Assembly (NCBI RefSeq): GCF_003287875.1
Contig: NZ_QMKK01000061.1
Coordinates: forward strand, 124,001 to 188,000
Length of the DNA: 64,000 bases
Source of the DNA: Martinezella tropici
GTDB lineage: Bacteria; Pseudomonadota; Alphaproteobacteria; Rhizobiales; Rhizobiaceae
Direction: 5' to 3'
The translations under genes were made by a program, and so were the position numbers. The notes beneath the pieces were generated by a model. The model made no database searches and was not told the origin of the DNA. It saw only the letters and a program-made list of their open reading frames with translations. Position 1 is the stretch's first letter. The number at the start of each line of letters is the position of its first letter. Below are positions 32,217-41,172 of the stretch, in pieces.

Positions 32217-32900
32217 TCAGGTATCGAGGCCGCCGACGCTTTCTCCGGCTGTCTTGACCCGAAGGTTGTTTTGAACATGCGAGACGCCGAAAACGTCGTC
32301 GACTATGTCTTCGGCCACTCGCTTGTCCTGACGATTGAAGACGAAGCCCGCGAGGGTCACTTCACCGCCCGCAACCGAAACCTCGATCTCGGACGCGTCG
32401 AGCGACGGCGCATAGGTCAGCCGATCATTGACATCCTCCAGGATCCGCTCGTCGGCGCGCTTGTATCCTTTCGGCCCCTTGCCACGAAACTTGTCCATCT
32501 CGCGGCGGCGAGCAGCATCATCGTCGCCGAACCATGATGCGATTTCATCGCCTGCGCGATCCATGAAATCGCGTGAGGGGAGATCGCGTGAGGGCCGGCC
32601 GGAGGAACGGTCGAAATTAGCTTGTCGCGCATATCCCCTCTCGCGATCGTCGAATGAACGCTCGGGATAGGCGCGAAGGCTACGGCGATCGCCATAACCA
32701 TAATCCGAATAGCCTAGATCGTCCGTCGTCCAGCTATCCCGGTCGTCGGCGGAATAGCGATCCGATGCGCGGGAGGAATAGGGACGATCGAACTCCGAAC
32801 CATATCGATCCCAGTCCGGATTATTCCGTTCGCGGCTGCCATAGTTGCGATCCCTGTTTCTGCGGTACCGATCATTGCCGTCTTCATAGCCATATGCCAT
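32217..32900 (-). CDS. BON-domain protein with Arg/Asp/Tyr-rich disordered N-terminus
   Basis: Encodes 227 residues. The first 110 are low complexity, dominated by Arg, Asp, Tyr and Ser (RYRRNRDRNYGSRERN, DRYSADDRDSW), without hydrophobic core. Next comes GDEIASWFGDDDAARRREMD, a conserved short motif found before BON domains in rhizobia. The BON domain covers about residues 150-215 (RILEDVNDRLTYAPSLDASEIEVSVAGGEVTLAGF, AEDIVDDVFGVSHVQNNL). BON domains bind phospholipid or other surfaces; there is no signal peptide here, so location is uncertain. AAGGAGG precedes ATG 32900. No GGAAC promoter was seen. Confidence 0.85.
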   Translation of the reverse strand: MAYGYEDGNDRYRRNRDRNYGSRERNNPDWDRYGSEFDRPYSSRASDRYSADDRDSWTTDDLGYSDYGYGDRRSLRAYPERSFDDRERGYARQANFDRSSGRPSRDLPSRDFMDRAGDEIASWFGDDDAARRREMDKFRGKGPKGYKRADERILEDVNDRLTYAPSLDASEIEVSVAGGEVTLAGFVFNRQDKRVAEDIVDDVFGVSHVQNNLRVKTAGESVGGLDT

Positions 32901-33090
32901 GGGTCGTCCTCCTTGATATCTCGATTTGCTTTGCATTCTATCCATTGGCGAATGCGCCGACGTCGAATGGACCAGGTGCCAACCCGGTAGTCCTTCTTCT
33001 TTCTGTCGGCTCCGCCGGGCAGATCAGGATCGATGCGGATTCAGGTGCGGCGTTGTTGAGCACGTCGTCTGCTTTGACATGTCCGAGGAC

Positions 33091-33372
33091 TTATTTGGCT
33101 TGGTTCCTCGCCGCACGGCTGACGAACTTGTTGAAACGGCTTTCCGCACCTGCTTCAGTCTTGTCCTGATAGAGAAATGCCAAGTCGCTTCGATCGAAGA
33201 TCTCGAAAAACTGATCCCAGGAGATCTCTTCGAGAGTTTCCTCCGGCTCGCCGAAATCGATCCGCAACAATCCGCCGTTTCCTGTTCCCTTGACACGAGC
33301 CGGATGTCCATTGCGGGCCTCCGCCCAGCGGCGTATTTCCTCATGATCCGTCGTTATCTTCGATGCGGTCAT
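33091..33372 (-). CDS. Conserved small acidic protein, unknown function
   Basis: A 93-residue protein: TTDHEEIRRWAEARNGHPARVKGTG forms the first part, then LLRIDFGEPEETLEEISWDQFFEIFDRSDLAFLYQDKT and SRFNKFVSR. Relatives in rhizobia and other bacteria are often labelled as glucan branching enzymes, a misnomer, since none of that enzyme's domains fit in 93 residues. It is probably a small globular alpha/beta protein. GGAGGAC precedes ATG 33372. A GGAAC-N16-TGTT promoter is 56 bp upstream, so it belongs to the stress set. Upstream in-frame extension to 33765 runs through the promoter and antisense sequence and is rejected. Confidence 0.8.
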   Translation of the reverse strand: MTASKITTDHEEIRRWAEARNGHPARVKGTGNGGLLRIDFGEPEETLEEISWDQFFEIFDRSDLAFLYQDKTEAGAESRFNKFVSRAARNQAK

Positions 33373-33428
33373 GATGACTGTCCTCCAGAGTTTCAGCTGT
33401 GGCTTTGACACTTCCCATGTGCATGCCG

Positions 33429-33453
33429 AACAAGTGCGTGAGGCGAATGTTCC
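33429..33453 (-). promoter_or_regulatory. EcfG/RpoE2-type promoter, GGAAC-N16-TGTT
   Basis: Minus-strand GGAAC (33453-33449), 16 bp, TGTT (33432-33429), 56 bp upstream of the 33372 start. It is the last such element in the window. Confidence 0.8.
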
Positions 33454-33589
33454 CGGCTGGATCGGCTTCCTGGAAGATTTGGGCGGCCGATGCGGCCCTC
33501 GATGCGCTGATGCGGAAGATGACGTAGCGGCCTTGCCTTTGGCGGTCGCGCTCTTAAGTGAATCCGTAGCGTATCCAATGGAGGTTCCG

Positions 33590-33964
33590 GTGTTCAAACA
33601 TCTGGTTTTGCTTACCCTTACGCTGATCCCGACGGCCGCATTCGCGCAATCGACCGATCTCGAGGCAACCTGCAAGATGGTGGCCAAGAATTTCTTCCTG
33701 TCGGATGGGCTCTCGATCGGCGCGATCCAATCCTTTCCCGAGCTGAAGCCGCCGGGCGTGCGCATGGCTTATTCCACCCGGCAGGGAACGGCGCCATCTG
33801 AGATGAGTGATACGTTCGAATGCGAGTTCGACAGGACAGACAAGCCTCATAACCTTGCCAAGTTCTGCGTATCGAGCACCTGCTACACGGCCAACGACCA
33901 GGATGCCGACCGGAAACGACGGTTCGAGGAAATGCGCATTCTTTTGCAGAGAGCAGAAAAGTAA
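33590..33964 (+). CDS. Small periplasmic protein, unknown function
   Basis: Encodes 124 residues. An N-terminal signal peptide, FKHLVLLTLTLIPTAAFAQ, predicts export with cleavage after AFA-Q. The mature part has four cysteines (ATCKMV, FECEFD, FCVSSTCY), likely two disulphides. No family was recognised. The start is the GTG at 33590, six bases behind GGAGG; the in-frame ATG at 33578 overlaps that ribosome binding site. No stress promoter faces it, though its 5' neighbour on the other strand has one. The gene ends before an AT-rich gap. Confidence 0.7.
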   Translation: MFKHLVLLTLTLIPTAAFAQSTDLEATCKMVAKNFFLSDGLSIGAIQSFPELKPPGVRMAYSTRQGTAPSEMSDTFECEFDRTDKPHNLAKFCVSSTCYTANDQDADRKRRFEEMRILLQRAEK

Positions 33965-34465
33965 GCTTTATCTTACGGTCGAGGAGGATGGCAGACGCCT
34001 TCGCCAATGGTTGAGGCGTGGCCAGTCATGCCGTCGTCAGGACGACAAAATACTGCAACGGTGATCGGTAGACTGTTTCGCCATATTTTTCCGATGAACG
34101 AAGGCGCGCTTTTCATTCCGCAAGCGCTTCCTCGATCGAAGATGAAAGCCTCGCGACGTTTTTTATCAACGAAGAAAAAAAATTACAAATTCCCTTGAAA
34201 ATATTCAAGTGGCGTTGACTTCCCGCATATTTAACGCATTATGATGAAAATAAATTACATAAGAACGACGAATGGGTGAACTTACGAACGGGGGCTAAAT
34301 CTGTCGATGAAGTCGATGGCGGCTGCATTCGACCTTTGATTTCACGGACGGTTATTCCAACACGGCGGCTTTGGCAGTCCCGAGCATCGCTCGAACGCAA
34401 CGGGTGAGAGGGTTCGGTGCTGATCGGTTTCCGGCTCCGAAACTCTGTTTATTCGGGTAATAGGT
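33965..34465 (+). other. Long intergenic region before the peptidase-transporter operon
   Basis: About 500 bp, AT-rich between 34160 and 34270, unlike the rest of the window. TTGACT at 34215-34220 and TATGAT at 34240-34245 could be a housekeeping promoter but the 19-bp spacer is long. The remaining 215 bp leader to the ATG at 34466 shows no recognised riboswitch or open frame with a ribosome binding site. Confidence 0.4.
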
Positions 34466-35947
34466 ATGCGCATTTTCACCGCCTCATTGGCGACTGAAAC
34501 AAACACATTTTCTCCCGTTCCGACCGATATGAACGCCTTCAAGGCGGCATTTTATGCTGGACCAGGCGAGCATCCGGAAACGCCGACCCTGTGCTCCTCG
34601 GTCGTGCCGATCCTGCGTCGCCGCGCCAGGGCGGAGGGGTTTACCGCAATCGAGGGTACTTCCTGCTGGGCGGAGCCGGCCGGGCTCATCCAGCGTCAGA
34701 CCTATGAGACGCTTCGCGACCAAATCCTTGCCGAACTGACCGCAGCGATGCCCGTCGATGCCGTCGTTCTCGGCCTCCATGGCGCGATGGCGGCTCAAGG
34801 CTATGACGATCCCGAAGGCGATTTGCTGTGCCGGGTGCGCCATATCGTCGGAGCCGATGTGCTCGTCGCTGCGGAGTTCGATCCGCACAGCCATCTGACG
34901 GCACTGCGCGTCGCCAATCTCGATATCATGGCGGCCTTTCTCGAATTTCCGCATATCGATTTCGAAGAACGTGGGGAGCATGTCGTCGAACTGGCGCTTC
35001 GGACGCTCCGGGGCGAAATTAAGCCGGTCATCTCGACGTTCGATTGCCGCATGATCACCATCTTTCCGACGAGCCGCGAACCGATGCGATCCTTTGTCGA
35101 CCGCCTGAAGGCGATGGAGGGCAGGGACGGCGTGCTCTCGATCTCCGTTATCCATGGCTTCATGGCCGGCGACCTGCCCGACATGGGTACGCGCATCATC
35201 GTCTTGACCGATGATGACAAGGTTAAGGGCGATGCCCTGGCTGCTTCACTCGGTCGCGAGCTCTACGGCCTGCGCAAGGAAGCAGCCATGCCGATGTTCG
35301 ATACCGAGACAGGCCTCGATCGGGCGATAGCAATCCGCGCCGCGCATCCGGAGCTGCCGGTGACGATCGCCGATGTCTGGGACAATCCCGGCGGCGGCGT
35401 TGCCGGCGATGCAACGCATATTTTGCGGCGGATGATACAGCGCGGCCTGGATGACTTCGCCGTTGCGACGATCTGGGATCCGATCGCGGTGAGCTTCTGC
35501 CACGCGGCGGGCGAAGGGGCAGTGCTTAACCTGCGCGTCGGCGGCAAGTCGGGGCCGGAAGGGGGCGAGCCGCTTGATCTTCGGGTCACCGTGCAGCGGC
35601 TCTTCCATGCCGGCTGGCAGAGCTTCCGCAATAGCCGCGTCGTGCTTGGCAGCACCGCTGTCGTCCGTCCGGTCGGAACCAGTATCGACATCGTGCTCAT
35701 CACCAGCCGAACGCAGACCTACGAGCCGGATATCTTCTCCAATCAAGGCGTCGATTTTGCGGAGAAGGCCTATCTGTTGGTCAAATCGACCAATCACTTC
35801 CATGCCGGTTTCGTGCCGGTGTCCTCCGAAATCGTCTACGTCGCCGCGCCGACCTCCTATCCAACGGATCCAGCAACGACACCCTATCGCAAGGCGCGCC
35901 TCGATCTGTGGCCGCGCATCCCCGATCCCTTGGGATTGGACGCATGA
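34466..35947 (+). CDS. M81 family metallopeptidase, MlrC-like
   Basis: Encodes 493 residues. It begins MRIFTASLATETNTFSPVPTD, the N-terminal MlrC/M81 signature, with further family blocks VVLGLHGAMAAQGYDDPEGDLL, AAEFDPHSHLTAL, NPGGGVAGDATHILRRM and the C-terminal NQGVDFAEKAYLLVKSTNHF. MlrC is the last enzyme of microcystin breakdown in Sphingomonas and a zinc-dependent hydrolase; the many proteobacterial relatives act on other linear peptides or amide compounds. The gene leads an operon with a peptide-type ABC transporter (82 bp to the binding protein), so it probably degrades what that transporter brings in. The ribosome binding site is weak. Confidence 0.85.
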   Translation: MRIFTASLATETNTFSPVPTDMNAFKAAFYAGPGEHPETPTLCSSVVPILRRRARAEGFTAIEGTSCWAEPAGLIQRQTYETLRDQILAELTAAMPVDAVVLGLHGAMAAQGYDDPEGDLLCRVRHIVGADVLVAAEFDPHSHLTALRVANLDIMAAFLEFPHIDFEERGEHVVELALRTLRGEIKPVISTFDCRMITIFPTSREPMRSFVDRLKAMEGRDGVLSISVIHGFMAGDLPDMGTRIIVLTDDDKVKGDALAASLGRELYGLRKEAAMPMFDTETGLDRAIAIRAAHPELPVTIADVWDNPGGGVAGDATHILRRMIQRGLDDFAVATIWDPIAVSFCHAAGEGAVLNLRVGGKSGPEGGEPLDLRVTVQRLFHAGWQSFRNSRVVLGSTAVVRPVGTSIDIVLITSRTQTYEPDIFSNQGVDFAEKAYLLVKSTNHFHAGFVPVSSEIVYVAAPTSYPTDPATTPYRKARLDLWPRIPDPLGLDA

Positions 35948-36029
35948 ACCGTCAGCCGAGGGGAACCGGCCGCCGGCCTTAAGAGCAACGAACTCGACCA
36001 GATACCAACGAAAATAGAAGGGGAATGAG

Positions 36030-37547
36030 ATGAAGAAGAGCGCATTCGTTTTGATCACGCTGGCCATGCTTGCCGGTACAAGCAGCTTGGCGACCGCACA
36101 ATCTTCTGATGGCGTCCTGACTGTCGCCACCATCGGTGAACTGCCGACGCTCGATGCGATGCAGACGCCGACCGACATCGTGCTGACCGTCGATCAGCAT
36201 ATTTTCGAGACGCTCTATACCTACGACGCCCAGTGGAAATCCGTTCCGCTGCTGGCGGCGGCCATGCCGACGATTTCGGATGACGGTCTTACCTATCGCA
36301 TCCCGCTGCGCGAAGGCGTCAAGTTCCATGATGGCAGTGACTTTGATTCTAAGGATGTCGTGGCTTCGCTGAAGCGCTGGATGAGTGTCAATTCCAAGGG
36401 CAAGCAGGTTGCCGGCATCGTCGATAGCCTGACGGCCGATGGTGATCATGCCGTCATCATCAAGCTGAAGTCGCGTTATGCGCCGCTATTGGCAACACTG
36501 TCGCAGTCTTCAATCATCCTTCCCTCGGAAAAGGTCGCCGATACGCTTACCGATTTCATCGGCACCGGCCCCTATATGCTGAAGGAGCGCAAGCCCGACC
36601 AGTACACCCAGCTTGTCCGCTTCGATGGCTACAAGTCCCCCGAGGGCGAGCCGAACAACTATGCCGGCAAACGCGAAGCGATCGCCAAGGAAATCCGTTT
36701 CGTGCCCGTGCCGGACGCCAATACCCGCGTGGAAGGCCTGATTTCCGGACAGTTCGATTTTGCCGACTCCCTGCCGGTCAGCGCCTATGAGCGCGTCGAG
36801 AAGAGCGGCAACGCTAAACCCGTGATCTTCGAAAATACCGGATGGGTGTCGCTCAACATGAACATGAAGCAAGGTCTGTTGGTAAAGAAGCCCTTGCGCC
36901 AGGCCGTGCAGGCCGCGTTGAACTCTTCCGACATGATGCTAGCCGCCTTCAACGATCAGCGCTTCTTCAGCGTCGATGGCTCCTTCTTCCCGAAGGGATC
37001 GTTCTGGCACACCGATGCTGGCGTCGTTCGCTACGGTGAGGGTGATCCCGAAACGGCGGCCAAGCTGCTGAAGGATGCCGGATATGACGGCACACCGCTC
37101 AGGCTTTTGACGAGCCGGCAATATGAATTCCACTACAAGATCGGCGAAGTCGCCAAGGCCTATCTGGAAGCTGCCGGTTTCAAGGTGGACATGCAGGTCG
37201 TCGATTGGGCAACGCTGACGACCCGCCGTGCCGACCCGAAGGAATGGGATATCTTCATTACCCACTCCAACTTCCCCGGCGACCCCACAACGATCAACAC
37301 GATCACGGACAGCTATCCCGGCTGGTACGTGTCCGACCAGAAGGCGAAGGCCGTCTCCGCCTATATGGACGCCACGAGCGACGATGCCAAGCAGAAGGCC
37401 TGGGAGGGCATCCAGACCGTGATCTACGATGACGCGCCGCTTTACAAGGTCGGCAACTTCAATGCCCTTTCGGGGATTTCCGCGTCGGTCACCGGCTATA
37501 CGCCGACCTATTGGCCACATTTCTGGAACGTCACCCCGAAGAAATAA
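36030..37547 (+). CDS. Peptide/opine-type ABC transporter substrate-binding protein
   Basis: Encodes 505 residues of the SBP_bac_5 (DppA/OppA) family. The signal peptide KKSAFVLITLAMLAGTSSLATAQ leads to the periplasm. Then TVATIGELPTLDAMQTPTDIVL and the family motif DGLTYRIPLREGVKFHDGSDFDSKDVVASLKRW follow (about residues 90-125). It would capture a dipeptide, opine or similar compound and hand it to the two permeases downstream. AAGGGGAATG precedes the ATG. The gap of 12 bp to the permease shows one operon. Ligand cannot be told from sequence; the preceding M81 peptidase hints at an unusual peptide or amide. Confidence 0.9.
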   Translation: MKKSAFVLITLAMLAGTSSLATAQSSDGVLTVATIGELPTLDAMQTPTDIVLTVDQHIFETLYTYDAQWKSVPLLAAAMPTISDDGLTYRIPLREGVKFHDGSDFDSKDVVASLKRWMSVNSKGKQVAGIVDSLTADGDHAVIIKLKSRYAPLLATLSQSSIILPSEKVADTLTDFIGTGPYMLKERKPDQYTQLVRFDGYKSPEGEPNNYAGKREAIAKEIRFVPVPDANTRVEGLISGQFDFADSLPVSAYERVEKSGNAKPVIFENTGWVSLNMNMKQGLLVKKPLRQAVQAALNSSDMMLAAFNDQRFFSVDGSFFPKGSFWHTDAGVVRYGEGDPETAAKLLKDAGYDGTPLRLLTSRQYEFHYKIGEVAKAYLEAAGFKVDMQVVDWATLTTRRADPKEWDIFITHSNFPGDPTTINTITDSYPGWYVSDQKAKAVSAYMDATSDDAKQKAWEGIQTVIYDDAPLYKVGNFNALSGISASVTGYTPTYWPHFWNVTPKK

Positions 37548-37559
37548 GGCTGGAAGCAC

Positions 37560-38510
37560 ATGGCAAAGATCGCCCAGGCGCTTTTGAGACGTCTCGGAGG
37601 CATGGTGATTGTGCTCGCGCTCGTCGTCACGGTCGTCTTCATCATCGTCCGGGTTACCCCGGGCGATCCGGCGGCCGTGATGCTGGGGGCCGATGCCACG
37701 CCGCAGGACATTGCGCAGCTGCGCGCCAAGATGGGGCTCGATGCGCCACTGCTCGTTCAATATGTCCAGTTCGTCCTGGGCCTGCTGAAGGGCGGCCTCG
37801 GGCAATCGATCTTTCTCAATCAGCCGGTGACCCAGGCGCTGGCCGCCCGCGCCGAGCCCACCTTCTTCCTGACGCTGTTCTCCATTCTGATCGCAATGGC
37901 GATCGCGCTTCCCGTCGGGATCATCTCGGCGGTCAAGCGCGGCACGCTCTTCGATCAGATCGTCGTTGTTCTGACCATGGTGGCTGCGAGTGTGCCGAGT
38001 TTCTGGCTCGGCCTGATGCTGATCCAGATTCTGGCCGTCGGCCAGGGCTGGTTTCCAGCCTCCGGATATGGCGGTCCGGACACCGGCTTCCTCGAGCGGC
38101 TGCACCATCTCATCCTGCCAGCCATTACTCTGGGTATCGTCAACTCCGCCATGATCACGCGGTTCACGCGCGCGGCTATGCTCGACGTGCTCGGCGATGA
38201 CTATGTGCGCACTGCCCGCGCCAAGGGCGCGAGCGAACGCCGCGTCATCCTGAAGCATGCCCTGAAGAATGCGCTCATCCCGATCATCACCGTTATCGGC
38301 CTTTCCGTTGCGATGCTCGTCGCCGGCGCTGTCGTCACGGAGACCGTTTTCGGATTGCCCGGTGTCGGCAATCTGGTCGTATCAGCCGTCCTGCGGCGCG
38401 ATTATCCGGTGATCCAGGGCGCGCTTTTGGTGGTGGCTGCCATCTATGTCCTCATCAATTTCGTCGTCGACATGCTCTATATTGTCGTCGATCCGAGGGT
38501 GCGCCCATGA
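37560..38510 (+). CDS. ABC transporter permease, DppB-like
   Basis: Encodes 316 residues with six membrane segments. The first helix (GGMVIVLALVVTVVFIIVRVTPGDPA) and the segment LLVQYVQFVLGLLKGGLGQSIF are typical of DppB/OppB proteins. The EAA-type loop that docks on the ATPase reads DYVRTARAKGASERRVILKHALKNALIPI. It forms one half of the inner-membrane channel with the next gene, overlapping it by ATGA. Confidence 0.9.
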   Translation: MAKIAQALLRRLGGMVIVLALVVTVVFIIVRVTPGDPAAVMLGADATPQDIAQLRAKMGLDAPLLVQYVQFVLGLLKGGLGQSIFLNQPVTQALAARAEPTFFLTLFSILIAMAIALPVGIISAVKRGTLFDQIVVVLTMVAASVPSFWLGLMLIQILAVGQGWFPASGYGGPDTGFLERLHHLILPAITLGIVNSAMITRFTRAAMLDVLGDDYVRTARAKGASERRVILKHALKNALIPIITVIGLSVAMLVAGAVVTETVFGLPGVGNLVVSAVLRRDYPVIQGALLVVAAIYVLINFVVDMLYIVVDPRVRP

Positions 38511-39367
38511 CCGCCAGCTCCCTCAAGCTTCCATTTGCTGCAAGCCTTAGACGCCTCTTCGGCAATCGTGCCATGCTGCTCGGCGCCATCATCCTGCTTG
38601 TTGTCATCGTCGCCGCCATCCTGGCGCCATGGATCGCCCCTTACGCGCCGAACAAGCTCTCGATCATCAACAAGCTGAAAGGACCATCGCAGGCTCATAT
38701 CTTCGGTACCGACGAATTCGGGCGCGACATCTTTTCGCGCGCGATCTTCGCGGGCCGCGTTTCGTTGCTGGTCAGTCTTGGCGTGGTGTGCATTTCGACG
38801 CTGCTTGGCGTGTTTCTTGGTGTCATTGCGGGGTATTTCCGCAAGTTTGATGCGCCGATCTCGCGCCTGCTTGATGCCATGATGTCGTTTCCCGACATTC
38901 TGCTTGCCATCGCATTGGTCGCGGCACTCGGGCCGTCGCTGGTAACTGTGATCCTGGCGCTTGGGATCACCTATGCGCCACGGCTGGCTCGTATCGTCCG
39001 GGGCTCGACCCTGGTCTTGCGGGAACTGCCCTATATCGAAGCGGCGATCGCCATGGGCCTGCCGACCTGGCAGATCCTGTGCCGCCACGTCCTGCTCAAT
39101 CTGGCGTCACCCATTCTGGTGCAGGCCACCTTCGTCTTCGCCTCGGCGATGCTGGCCGAAGCAAGCCTCTCATTCCTCGGCGTCGGCGTGTCCTCCGATA
39201 CTCCAACCTGGGGCACCATGCTCGCTTCCGGCCGGGAATTCATGAACAACGCGCCCTGGCTCATGGTCTTTCCGGGCCTTGCCATCGTCTTCTCGGTCCT
39301 GTCGCTGCAATTGCTCGGCGATGGCCTGCGCGATCTGGTCGATCCGCGTCTTGTGAAGGAGAGCTGA
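38507..39367 (+). CDS. ABC transporter permease, DppC-like
   Basis: Encodes 286 residues. The DppC family N-terminus with one extra helix (AMLLGAIILLVVIVAAILAPWIAPYAPN) is followed by HIFGTDEFGRDIFSRAIFAGRVSLLVSLG, the standard block before the transport domain. The ATPase-docking loop reads PYIEAAIAMGLPTWQILCRHVLLNLASPILV. About six membrane segments. It starts inside the previous gene's stop and ends 2 bp before the ATPase gene. Confidence 0.9.
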   Translation: MTASSLKLPFAASLRRLFGNRAMLLGAIILLVVIVAAILAPWIAPYAPNKLSIINKLKGPSQAHIFGTDEFGRDIFSRAIFAGRVSLLVSLGVVCISTLLGVFLGVIAGYFRKFDAPISRLLDAMMSFPDILLAIALVAALGPSLVTVILALGITYAPRLARIVRGSTLVLRELPYIEAAIAMGLPTWQILCRHVLLNLASPILVQATFVFASAMLAEASLSFLGVGVSSDTPTWGTMLASGREFMNNAPWLMVFPGLAIVFSVLSLQLLGDGLRDLVDPRLVKES

Positions 39368-39369
39368 TC

Positions 39370-41172
39370 ATGACCGACATGACCTCCGCTACTCAACCTG
39401 TGCTCGCCATCGAGAACCTGACGACGTCGTTCAGGACAAGCGAGGGCTGGCGTGCCGTCATCCGCAATATCAACCTACAGGTCGGTGCCGGGGAAACCGT
39501 CGCTATCGTCGGTGAATCCGGCTCCGGCAAGAGCGTGACGGCCCTCTCGACGATGCGTCTTCTGCCCGTGGGCAAAGCGCGATGCGACGGCAGGATCCTG
39601 CTTGCGGGCAAGGATCTCCTGAACGTTTCCGAGGCGGAGATGCGCAGGGTTCGCGGCGGCTCGATCGGCATGATCTTTCAGGAGCCGATGACCTCGCTCA
39701 ATCCGGTGTTCACCATCGGCAACCAGATCGCAGAGGCGCTTGTGCTGCACCAGAACCTTTCCTGGCAGGCGGCCGAGGCCGAGGCTGTGCGGCTGATGGA
39801 GCGCGTGCGTATTCCGGCGGCCAAAACCCGGCTGAACGAATATCCGCACAAATTCTCCGGAGGCATGCGCCAGCGCGTGATGATTGCCATGGCGCTTGCC
39901 TGCCGGCCCCAGCTGCTGATCGCCGACGAGCCGACGACGGCGCTCGACGTCACGATCCAGGCGGAAATCCTTCACCTCGTTCGCGAGCTGCAACGCGAAG
40001 AGAACATGGCCGTGCTCTTCATCACGCATGACATGGGTGTCGTCGCTGAAATCGCCGACCGCACGGTCGTCATGTTTCGCGGCGAAATGATCGAGACCGG
40101 CCCGACGCGCGAGATTTTCGCCGCGCCGAAGGCTGTCTACACGAAATCGCTGCTTGCTTCCATTCCGCGGCTCGGCACGATGGGCAATGCCGTGGCTCCA
40201 CGTCGCTTTCCGCAGGTCGATCCCGCGACCGGCGAGGCGTCGGACGGCCGCGAAATGCGCAGCGTTTCCGGAACGGTTGCACCAATTCTCAAGGTGAACG
40301 ATCTTTCGGTGCGGTTCGACCTGCCCAATGGCCGCATCCATGCCGTTGAGGGTGTTTCGTTCGATCTGCGTCCCGGCGAAACCCTTTCGCTGGTCGGTGA
40401 ATCCGGCTGCGGCAAATCGACGACCGGTCGCGCGATCATTCGGTTGATCAATCCAACCGCAGGCTCGGTTATGATCGACGGCCGGGACGTCACGGAAGCG
40501 AATACGCGCGAATTGCGTGCGATGCGTCGCACGTCGCAAATGATTTTCCAGGATCCGTTCGCATCGCTCAATCCGCGTATCACCATCGGCTCGGCAATCG
40601 CGGAGCCGATGCTTGCCCATGGCGTGATAGGCAGACGCGAAGCGAAGGGGCGGGTCAGCGAGTTGCTCGAACAGGTCGGGCTGTCAGCGAAAATGGCCGA
40701 CCGCCATCCGCACGAATTTTCCGGCGGCCAGCGCCAACGTATCTCGATCGCCCGGGCGCTGGCGCTCGATCCGAAATTCATCATTGCGGACGAGGCTGTC
40801 TCGGCGCTCGACGTATCGGTCAAGGCGCAGGTGTCCAACCTCTTGCTTGAGCTGCAGGAAGAGCGGCAGCTCGCCTATCTCTTCATCAGCCATGATATGG
40901 CGGTCGTGGAGCGCGTAAGCCATCGGGTCGCGGTCATGTATCTTGGAGAAATCGTCGAAATAGGCCCGCGTGCGGCGATCTTCGATAACCCGCAACATCC
41001 ATACACGCGGCGGCTGATTTCGGCCGTGCCGATCCCGGATCCGTCGCGCCGTGGTCAGTTGGCGCCGCAGCCTTCGGATGAGATCAAGAGTGCGGTAAGG
41101 CCTCTCGATTACCAGCCGCCGAAACGGATCTACCGGGAGGTTTCTCCGGGGCATTTCGTGCAGGAAGCATAG
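39370..41172 (+). CDS. Fused double ATPase of the peptide ABC transporter (DppD-DppF fusion)
   Basis: Encodes 600 residues with two complete ABC nucleotide-binding domains. The first has Walker A GESGSGKS (about residue 48), signature FSGGMRQRV and Walker B LLIADEPTTALD. The second has Walker A GESGCGKS (about residue 343), signature FSGGQRQRI and FIIADEAVSALD, and ends with the oligopeptide-transporter C-terminal extension. It therefore powers the permease pair alone. GGAG precedes ATG 39370; the longer frame from 39079 overlaps the permease and is rejected. Last gene of the operon. Confidence 0.9.
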   Translation: MTDMTSATQPVLAIENLTTSFRTSEGWRAVIRNINLQVGAGETVAIVGESGSGKSVTALSTMRLLPVGKARCDGRILLAGKDLLNVSEAEMRRVRGGSIGMIFQEPMTSLNPVFTIGNQIAEALVLHQNLSWQAAEAEAVRLMERVRIPAAKTRLNEYPHKFSGGMRQRVMIAMALACRPQLLIADEPTTALDVTIQAEILHLVRELQREENMAVLFITHDMGVVAEIADRTVVMFRGEMIETGPTREIFAAPKAVYTKSLLASIPRLGTMGNAVAPRRFPQVDPATGEASDGREMRSVSGTVAPILKVNDLSVRFDLPNGRIHAVEGVSFDLRPGETLSLVGESGCGKSTTGRAIIRLINPTAGSVMIDGRDVTEANTRELRAMRRTSQMIFQDPFASLNPRITIGSAIAEPMLAHGVIGRREAKGRVSELLEQVGLSAKMADRHPHEFSGGQRQRISIARALALDPKFIIADEAVSALDVSVKAQVSNLLLELQEERQLAYLFISHDMAVVERVSHRVAVMYLGEIVEIGPRAAIFDNPQHPYTRRLISAVPIPDPSRRGQLAPQPSDEIKSAVRPLDYQPPKRIYREVSPGHFVQEA

